DNA of 6,022 nucleotides. Source: JALXCG01 sp026991065 [NCBI: Gemmatimonadota bacterium] (lineage in GTDB: Bacteria; GCA-2686955). Below are positions 1 through 6,022 of the stretch, one piece after another. Position numbers and translations under genes: made by a program. The notes under the pieces are model-generated. The model saw only the letters and a program-made list of their open reading frames with translations, did no database searches and was not told the DNA's origin. Position 1 is the stretch's first letter. Each line of letters begins with the position of its first letter. The stretch covers positions 1 through 6,022 of the forward strand of contig JALXCG010000423.1 of NCBI GenBank assembly GCA_026991065.1. Direction: 5' to 3'.

Positions 1-2146
<2,146 letters not shown>

Positions 2147-2160
2147 GCCACGGAGACACG

Positions 2161-2571
2161 ATGCAGTCATCGAAGACCTTTCATTGCCACGTCGTCACGC
2201 CTGAGCGCCCCGTACTGGAGTGTGAAGCGCGCTTCGTGGCATTCCCGTCGCACGACGGTGAAGTTGGGGTGCTCCACAGTCATGCGCCGCTTCTGCACCA
2301 GATGGGAATCGGCCTGTTGCGGGTCGAAACACCGGACAATAAGGAGCGGGCCTTCTTCATCGACGGTGGATTCGCGCAAATGGTCGACAATAAGCTCACT
2401 CTGCTCACACAAGAAGCGATCGAAATCGATCGAATCGATGCGGATGAAGCACGGGTGGCTCTGGAGGACGCCCTGGCCATGCCAACGACTACCGAGGCTG
2501 ACTTTCAGGCTCGGCGGAAGGCCCTGGCGCGCGCCCGAGTTCAGATTCGCATCAAGAACGCCGGATCCTAG
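2161..2571 (+). CDS. atpC: F1Fo ATP synthase epsilon subunit
   Basis: Epsilon sits at the foot of the central stalk next to gamma and restrains ATP hydrolysis in many bacteria. The 136-residue product matches the family length. It has an N-terminal beta-sandwich domain (roughly residues 1-88), recognisable from FHCHVVTPERPV, the GEVGVLHSHAPLL turn and FFIDGGFAQM. A helical C-terminal hairpin follows (roughly 89-136, rich in Asp, Glu, Ala and Arg). The usual LPGHAPL wording in the turn is here LHSHAPL, a modest deviation. ATG 2161 is preceded by GGAG with five bases between, and by the atpD stop only 14 nt earlier, so it is clearly co-transcribed. Only the family's general fold supports the regulatory role here; whether this epsilon inhibits hydrolysis cannot be read from sequence. 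Confidence 0.95.
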   Translation: MQSSKTFHCHVVTPERPVLECEARFVAFPSHDGEVGVLHSHAPLLHQMGIGLLRVETPDNKERAFFIDGGFAQMVDNKLTLLTQEAIEIDRIDADEARVALEDALAMPTTTEADFQARRKALARARVQIRIKNAGS

Positions 2572-2598
2572 TCCGCCGTTTAGCGGCGAATTCGAGTC

Positions 2599-3234
2599 AT
2601 GCGCATTCGCGAGTTGTTCGTGTCGATCCAAGGTGAATCAACACGCGCGGGCGTGCCCACTTTTTTCATCCGCACTTCCGGTTGCAATCTGCGCTGCACG
2701 TGGTGCGATACAACCTACGCCTACACTGGCGGGGAAGAGATGACGGTCGCTCATATCGTTGCGCGCGCCATCAAAGCGGGGACTCCAGCCGTTTCTGTCA
2801 CTGGGGGAGAGCCTCTTCTACAGCCCGAAATCTCACTCCTTGTGGAGCGCCTGCTGGAACATGGCCAAGAGATTCAGGTGGAGACCAACGGCACCCTTCC
2901 CATCGACCGAGTGAATCCCCGGGCCAGGCGAATTGTCGACATGAAGCCGCCAGGCCACGGTACTCGGGCGCCGTTTCTGCTGAGCAACCTTTCCCTTCTG
3001 ACCGCAAAAGACGAGATCAAGTTTGTTGTCGGGAGCTACGAGGATTTCTCGTGGGCTCGCGACAAGACGGCGGAGCTGGAACTTGACCGTCTTTGTACCG
3101 TTCTGTTCTCCCCTGTGTACGGGAGCCTATCAGCGCGAAGACTGGCAAAATGGATTCTGGAGGAGCGCCTGAACGTCAGACTCAACCTCCAACTCCACAA
3201 GTTGATCTGGAGCGCTTCAGCGCGAGGCGTGTAG
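2599..3234 (+). CDS. queE: 7-carboxy-7-deazaguanine synthase, radical SAM
   Basis: QueE converts 6-carboxytetrahydropterin to 7-carboxy-7-deazaguanine, the radical SAM step on the way to preQ0 and then queuosine in tRNA. The 211-residue product is of normal size for the family. Near the N-terminus VSIQGES is followed by the cluster-binding CxxxCxxC motif, with Cys29, Cys33 and Cys36 in SGCNLRCTWCDT; this holds the 4Fe-4S cluster. The SAM-binding GGEP is at residues 69-72, ETNGT follows at about residue 95, and the family's C-terminal QLHKLIW lies at 198-204. The start has only a poor Shine-Dalgarno, and the gene lies 27 nt after atpC, which suggests it depends on the atp transcript. No other queuosine gene (queC, queD, folE) is in the window. 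A small stem (2574-2578 with 2584-2588) lies in the gap. Identification is strong from motifs and length. Confidence 0.93.
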   Translation: MRIRELFVSIQGESTRAGVPTFFIRTSGCNLRCTWCDTTYAYTGGEEMTVAHIVARAIKAGTPAVSVTGGEPLLQPEISLLVERLLEHGQEIQVETNGTLPIDRVNPRARRIVDMKPPGHGTRAPFLLSNLSLLTAKDEIKFVVGSYEDFSWARDKTAELELDRLCTVLFSPVYGSLSARRLAKWILEERLNVRLNLQLHKLIWSASARGV

Positions 3235-3242
3235 CGTTTCGC
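3222..3242 (+). other. Weak stem-loop over the queE stop codon
   Basis: GCGAGGCG (3222-3229) can pair with CGTTTCGC (3235-3242) around a 5-nt loop that contains the queE TAG; two of the eight pairs are G-T wobbles. No T-run follows. It lies just before the 39-nt convergent gap (3235-3273) between queE and the esterase gene, in which I see no standard intrinsic terminator on either strand. It could still slow or protect the 3' end of the transcript, but that is only inference. Confidence 0.25.
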
Positions 3243-3273
3243 CCGGGAAGTGGCGCTTGGCGACGATCGGGAA

Positions 3274-4029
3274 CTACCCGGACCGTTTCTGAATGAACTC
3301 CAGCACGGCCTGAAAAAGCTGCTCTCTCTCCACATCCAGCGGCAGAACATGGTTGGAGCGCTCCAGGGTCAAGGTCGTGATATCACGTGCCGAAACGCTC
3401 TCCGCAATTGCATGCATATTGGAAAATGGGATTGTCCGGTCGTTGAGCGAATGGGCCAAGAAAAGGGGGCAGTTCACCCGATGGATGCACGCTCGCAATG
3501 ACTTAAGCAGCCGGGTGAGTTCCACGACCCCTCCCAGAGGTTGGCGGTCATATGACACCCGTCCCAACGCCCCCCTCGGATCAACCACACCGGTGCCTCG
3601 TTTGGGCAGTGAAGTTACAAACCGGGATGCAATCGGAAGAAACGGGAGAAGTGGGTGACGCAAGTGCAGAGGAGCGGCCAGCGCAATAGTTCCAGCGACG
3701 TCATCCGAGTATTCGCAAGCAAGACGAAGCGCCAGACTCCCGCCCATCGAGAGCCCCCCCAGAAAAGCCGAGGAGTGGTGTTTGCGCATCTCCCGGAACG
3801 CTGCGTCAGCTGCATCCAGCCACTCCATCCACGACACTCGATTGAGTTCATCGACGTGGGTTCCGTGGCCGGGAAGAAGGGGTGCGAAACTGGAGATTCC
3901 ATGCCTGCTCAAGGCACGCCCGATCGGCTCGACCTCCTGCGGTGCACCGGTAAAGCCGTGGAGAAGCAGTACCCCTACACGGTCCCCCGCATCGATCTCT
4001 ACCGGTCTGGCTAGTTCAAGATTCGGCAG
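3274..4029 (-). CDS. Est30-like carboxylesterase/monoacylglycerol lipase (probable CTG start)
   Basis: This is an alpha/beta-hydrolase serine esterase, expected to be cytoplasmic and to split short- to medium-chain carboxyl esters or monoglycerides; the natural substrate is unknown. Counting from the CTG at 4029, the product is 251 residues, the usual size for Est30-type enzymes. HGFTG at residues 24-28 supplies the oxyanion hole and LLPGHG lies at 51-56. The nucleophile elbow GLSMGG places Ser94, and Asp197 (in SLNDRTIP) and His227 (in SNHVLPLD) complete the triad. A lid-like segment lies around residues 120-165. No ATG, GTG or TTG lies between 4155 and the catalytic core. The TTG at 4155 would add 42 residues without family resemblance and overlap the upstream gene by 140 nt. 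The CTG has GAGGAG six bases upstream and overlaps the upstream stop by 14 nt, exactly as at the previous junction. The protein family is certain; the start is inferred. Confidence 0.9.
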   Translation of the reverse strand: MPNLELARPVEIDAGDRVGVLLLHGFTGAPQEVEPIGRALSRHGISSFAPLLPGHGTHVDELNRVSWMEWLDAADAAFREMRKHHSSAFLGGLSMGGSLALRLACEYSDDVAGTIALAAPLHLRHPLLPFLPIASRFVTSLPKRGTGVVDPRGALGRVSYDRQPLGGVVELTRLLKSLRACIHRVNCPLFLAHSLNDRTIPFSNMHAIAESVSARDITTLTLERSNHVLPLDVEREQLFQAVLEFIQKRSG

Positions 4030-5398
4030 GCTGAACTCCTCTTGGTTTTCTCGCCAATGCGGACCCCGCTTCTGTGGCTGTGTCGATTTTTGGCGGCGGA
4101 AGGTTCTCGGAATCCTTTCCCAGCAGAGCGACCAGACACCTCTGCACGCTGGCAAACCCTATCTCATCCCCAAGGCCAGGCACTGCACAAGCATCGCCGA
4201 CCAAGAACAGCCCGCGCGGCGACGGCACCGCCACAGGCGGTCGCTGGGTACGCGTCGCCCCGACTCCCACATCCGTCCCATGAAGCCGAGGAAGATGGTG
4301 CATCCGGCGGATTTCGATGGCCGTCTCCAAACCGGGGAAAATCTCCATGAGACGCCGCTCCATCGCTGCCGCCACCTCCTCAGTGCTGGATTGGGGGGAC
4401 ATGGTCGGAGCACATGCAACCAGCACTTGCTTGCCGCGAGGGGCAATGCCACCCGCGAGATTGGACGGAAACAGCGCCCAACCAGATGGATTCGACAGCC
4501 GCCAAAGCCCAGTCGTCATACTGACCGGACGACTCAAAGCCAATACCAATGTAGTGGCCGCCAACGGACGTACGGTGGCCAAGGAGCGGCGCAGGGCCGG
4601 GTCAAGATCGTCCACTTGGTGGAGAAGGTCACGGGGACTCGAGGACCAAACGACACGGGGTGCACCAATCGCCTCCCCGGCAGATGAGACCACACCTTGA
4701 ACTCGTCCACGCTTGCACTCGATACGGGCGACCTCCCAGTCGGTGAGGAGCTTTCCTCCTCCAGCCAAGAACCGATCGGTAACCGACTTGACGATCCGAC
4801 CCCACCCTTCCACGGGATAGGTCATTGTGACCCCAAGATCGAGTGACCTTCGCAACGATTCAAGGACTTCTCTGGCCGCTACCTTGCCCGGGTGACTGTG
4901 TATCACCATGCTTGCCACGATGTCTCGAAGAAGGGCGGAAAGCCGAGGGCTAAAGCCCCTCCCAGCCATCCAAGTATCAAGATCTTCGACCGGTGCGAGG
5001 TCAGCGCGAGAGCGCAGACTGACAATCAAGCGCATCATGCGGAGTCGATCGCGCAAACCGATCAGCCGCGTGCGGGAGAAGACCTGAATGCTCAAGGGCA
5101 GTTCTGTAACACCTGTGTCCGTCAGCGAGAACGAGGTGCCAAGTTCGCGCAAAAGAGTGGAATCACCCTGCCTGAACAGGAGTTCACCGAGAGCACCCTG
5201 GGCTCCATGGCGAGCGAAATGAATGGCGATCGGAAGAGAGAACCCTTCGTTTTCAACAACGCGGTAGCGCCCACCAACTGCGCCGCGTTTCTCAACCACC
5301 GCGACACGAAGGCCAGGCCGCTGCAGTTCAACAGCGAGCAAGAGGCCCTCCAGTCCGGCGCCAACAATGACCACGTCCGACCGCTCACGCGGTGGCAT
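4016..5398 (-). CDS. FAD-dependent oxidoreductase, CrtI/amine-oxidase-like
   Basis: This is a 460-residue flavoprotein of the NAD(P)-binding Rossmann / amine oxidase / phytoene-desaturase superfamily. The N-terminal dinucleotide fold reads VVIVGAGLEG (residues 9-18, GxGxxG at 13-18), with the acidic end of strand two at Glu36 and the following GGR at 42-44. The C-terminal FAD-contact motif is LFLVGDACAVPGLGDEIG, with Asp402 at the flavin ribityl position. In between, YPVEGWGRIVKSV followed by GGGKLL resembles the P-x-GG segment of CrtI-type enzymes, with GW in place of GG. I see no signal peptide or membrane helix. ATG 5398 is preferred over upstream codons: it begins just before the Rossmann strand and has GAGGAG six bases before it. 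It overlaps the end of yraN by 14 nt and the esterase start by 14 nt, so the three genes are probably translationally coupled. The substrate cannot be told; carotenoid, prenyl or amine chemistry are all possible. Confidence 0.88.
   Translation of the reverse strand: MPPRERSDVVIVGAGLEGLLLAVELQRPGLRVAVVEKRGAVGGRYRVVENEGFSLPIAIHFARHGAQGALGELLFRQGDSTLLRELGTSFSLTDTGVTELPLSIQVFSRTRLIGLRDRLRMMRLIVSLRSRADLAPVEDLDTWMAGRGFSPRLSALLRDIVASMVIHSHPGKVAAREVLESLRRSLDLGVTMTYPVEGWGRIVKSVTDRFLAGGGKLLTDWEVARIECKRGRVQGVVSSAGEAIGAPRVVWSSSPRDLLHQVDDLDPALRRSLATVRPLAATTLVLALSRPVSMTTGLWRLSNPSGWALFPSNLAGGIAPRGKQVLVACAPTMSPQSSTEEVAAAMERRLMEIFPGLETAIEIRRMHHLPRLHGTDVGVGATRTQRPPVAVPSPRGLFLVGDACAVPGLGDEIGFASVQRCLVALLGKDSENLPPPKIDTATEAGSALARKPRGVQPAES
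4036..4041 (-). promoter_or_regulatory. Ribosome binding site deciding the esterase CTG start
   Basis: Read on the minus strand this is GAGGAG, extended upstream to AAGAGGAG (4043-4036), and it is followed by six bases and then CTG at 4029-4027. It lies inside the last codons of the oxidoreductase gene. Motif and spacing are the same as at 5405-5410, which supports it as the real site and the CTG as the start. Confidence 0.65.
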
Positions 5399-5750
5399 CA
5401 AACGCTCCTCGAACGTGCTCCACGTCCACCTCGCCATTCGCCACAACAACCGCCACAACATCAAACCGGCACGGACGATTGCTCCACCGCTTCCGTGCCA
5501 GGAAAAGCTCTGCCGCGATGGTCAATCGGCGTCGCTTCCGTCGGCTAATCGCAGCCAGGGGACCTCCAAACGATCGCCGGCGGCGCGTCTTCACCTCCAC
5601 AAACACAACTACGTCACCGTCTTCCGCGATCAGGTCGATCTCCTTGTGGCCGGCGCGCCAGTTGCGCTCCAGAATACTCATGCCAGCTTGCTGCAACAGG
5701 TCCGCAGCCACCGACTCTCCGTAGGCCCCCAAGCGGGCCGGGCTAGTCAC
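5385..5750 (-). CDS. yraN: YraN/UPF0102 family nuclease-fold protein
   Basis: This is a small protein of the UPF0102 family, which has a restriction-endonuclease-like PD-(D/E)xK core; its cellular job is not settled. Counting from GTG 5750 it is 121 residues, typical of the family. The fold landmarks are LGAYGESVAADLL (Glu12), RNWRAGHKEIDLI (Glu37, Asp39) and FVEVKTRRR (Glu52, Lys54), followed by SFGGP and an Arg/Lys-rich helix. The acidic and lysine residues form the expected active-site set. The start is uncertain: TTG 5780, GTG 5759 and GTG 5750 are all in frame and none has a clear Shine-Dalgarno. GTG 5750 gives the shortest tail before the first conserved block (M-TSPARLG), as in relatives. 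The gene overlaps the following oxidoreductase by 14 nt. The common neighbour rnhB is not visible. Confidence 0.87.
   Translation of the reverse strand: MTSPARLGAYGESVAADLLQQAGMSILERNWRAGHKEIDLIAEDGDVVVFVEVKTRRRRSFGGPLAAISRRKRRRLTIAAELFLARKRWSNRPCRFDVVAVVVANGEVDVEHVRGAFDATA
5405..5410 (-). promoter_or_regulatory. Ribosome binding site of the FAD oxidoreductase gene
   Basis: GAGGAG on the minus strand, six bases before ATG 5398, sits within the last codons of the yraN-like gene. It decides between the ATG at 5398 and the longer in-frame extension up to 5464, which lies wholly inside the upstream gene. Confidence 0.8.
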
Positions 5751-5871
5751 TGCAGCCACAGGCCCAGTAGGAGCCCACAAAAAAGCCGGTGGGAGTATCC
5801 GTCAACCGCGGTCGCGCAGCCTGTACACAACCGCTCCATTGCCCGAAGAAACCACACGCGAAAGCTCTCAT
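5743..5871 (-). CDS. Possible 42-codon small ORF upstream of yraN
   Basis: On the minus strand an ATG at 5871 with GGAG three bases before it opens a 42-residue frame (starting MRAFACGFFGQW, with four cysteines) that ends in TAG at 5745-5743. Its stop overlaps the proposed yraN GTG start by 8 nt (GTGACTAG), an arrangement suited to translational coupling. I recognise no family, and the region could equally be non-coding leader; the opposite strand has a competing open frame. It is listed only as a candidate. Confidence 0.2.
   Translation of the reverse strand: MRAFACGFFGQWSGCVQAARPRLTDTPTGFFVGSYWACGCSD
5777..5805 (-). promoter_or_regulatory. Possible weak promoter for the yraN run
   Basis: On the minus strand TTGACG (5805-5800) matches the -35 consensus at five of six positions. 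Seventeen bases later TTTTGT (5782-5777) matches the -10 consensus at only three. Transcription would begin near 5770, which would fit GTG 5750 as the yraN start and exclude TTG 5780. Sigma-70 rules may not hold well in this organism, so this is a tentative call. Confidence 0.2.
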
Positions 5872-6022
5872 ATGCTCCACGCTCTTGCCGAGTCCAAGAG
5901 TCTGTCGCGCCCTGGTTTTCGAGTCCTGTGTTCAGCCCTGCTCCGCGATCTGGGCACTGAGCCCACAGGAAGGTTGATTACCTTTCAAGGACTTGGCAAC
6001 ACAGAGATCGGAGCAGCGGCGA
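5872..6022 (+). CDS. Unidentified ORF, 3' end outside window
   Basis: From ATG 5872 the plus strand is open for 50 codons up to the window edge, starting MLHALAESKSLSRPG and ending ITFQGLGNTEIGAAA. I do not recognise it. The visible part has no membrane segment or signal peptide and is mixed polar and aliphatic, as in a soluble protein. The frame is also open upstream to before 5780, and TTG 5839 (giving LPEETTRESSH before the Met) is an alternative start. No convincing Shine-Dalgarno precedes either. If real, it diverges from the yraN run, with about 120 nt between the two starts for both promoters. Because only a fragment is visible and the other plus frames are also open near the edge, confidence is moderate. 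Confidence 0.45.
   Translation, partial: MLHALAESKSLSRPGFRVLCSALLRDLGTEPTGRLITFQGLGNTEIGAAA

Noticed and set aside
2416-2443. Short run of repeated ATCGA/GATCG units in atpC
   Set aside because: It encodes an ordinary Ile-Glu/Asp-rich stretch of epsilon; the repeats are too few and short to be more than coding coincidence.
2222-2743. 173-codon plus-strand ORF spanning atpC and queE
   Set aside because: It is an out-of-frame shadow across two recognised genes; it bridges the gap only because no stop happens to fall there.
3235-3273. Terminator between convergent queE and the esterase gene
   Set aside because: No stem followed by a T-run is present on either strand in the 39-nt gap.
4030-4155. 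TTG 4155 as the esterase start
   Set aside because: It has no ribosome binding site, makes a 140-nt overlap, and adds a tail that only mirrors the oxidoreductase C-terminus.
3782-4687. 301-codon plus-strand ORF opposite the esterase and oxidoreductase
   Set aside because: It has a basic, Arg/Ser/Pro-rich composition typical of the antisense frame of GC-rich genes, shows no motifs, and lies over two well-identified minus-strand genes.
4892-5548. 218-codon plus-strand ORF opposite the oxidoreductase and yraN
   Set aside because: It is an antisense shadow: it carries no motif, and the minus strand here holds clear FAD-binding and UPF0102 motifs.
5774-5793. CCCAC...GTGGG inverted repeat with an A-run on the plus strand (T-run on the minus strand)
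   Set aside because: The stem is only five pairs and the T-run lies in the loop rather than after the stem, so it is not a credible terminator.

Overview
The window looks like ordinary bacterial chromosome: GC-rich, tightly packed, with no insertion sequence, CRISPR array, tRNA or rRNA that I can see. The ATP synthase beta subunit carries wording ([29 protein letters not shown]) that from memory resembles planctomycete or other PVC-type enzymes. A Planctomycetota-like or neighbouring deep-branching bacterium is therefore my best guess for the source, but it rests on recall and not on a search.

Left part (1-3234, plus strand): the 3' end of the F-type ATP synthase operon in the usual order, atpG (gamma, its 5' end outside the window), atpD (beta) and atpC (epsilon), followed 27 nt later by queE (7-carboxy-7-deazaguanine synthase of the queuosine pathway). 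The gaps are 53, 14 and 27 nt, so queE probably shares the atp transcript. The 53-nt atpG-atpD gap is largely filled by a strong hairpin that ends just before the atpD ribosome binding site.

Middle and right part (3274-5750, minus strand): a compact three-gene run transcribed leftwards, a YraN/UPF0102 protein, then an FAD-dependent CrtI/amine-oxidase-like oxidoreductase, then an Est30-like serine carboxylesterase. Both junctions overlap by exactly 14 nt, and both downstream genes have GAGGAG six bases before the start. For the esterase this points to a CTG start codon, because no ATG, GTG or TTG lies at a sensible position. This run converges with queE across a 39-nt gap that has no clear terminator.

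Right edge (5751-6022): a short divergent region, then a plus-strand reading frame (from ATG 5872) that is open to the window end and that I do not recognise. The opposite strand carries a 42-codon ORF just ahead of yraN.

I found no obviously new system. The best items for a second look are the probable CTG start in a duplicated junction architecture, the atpG-atpD hairpin, and the conserved-looking yraN/oxidoreductase/esterase run of unknown joint purpose.
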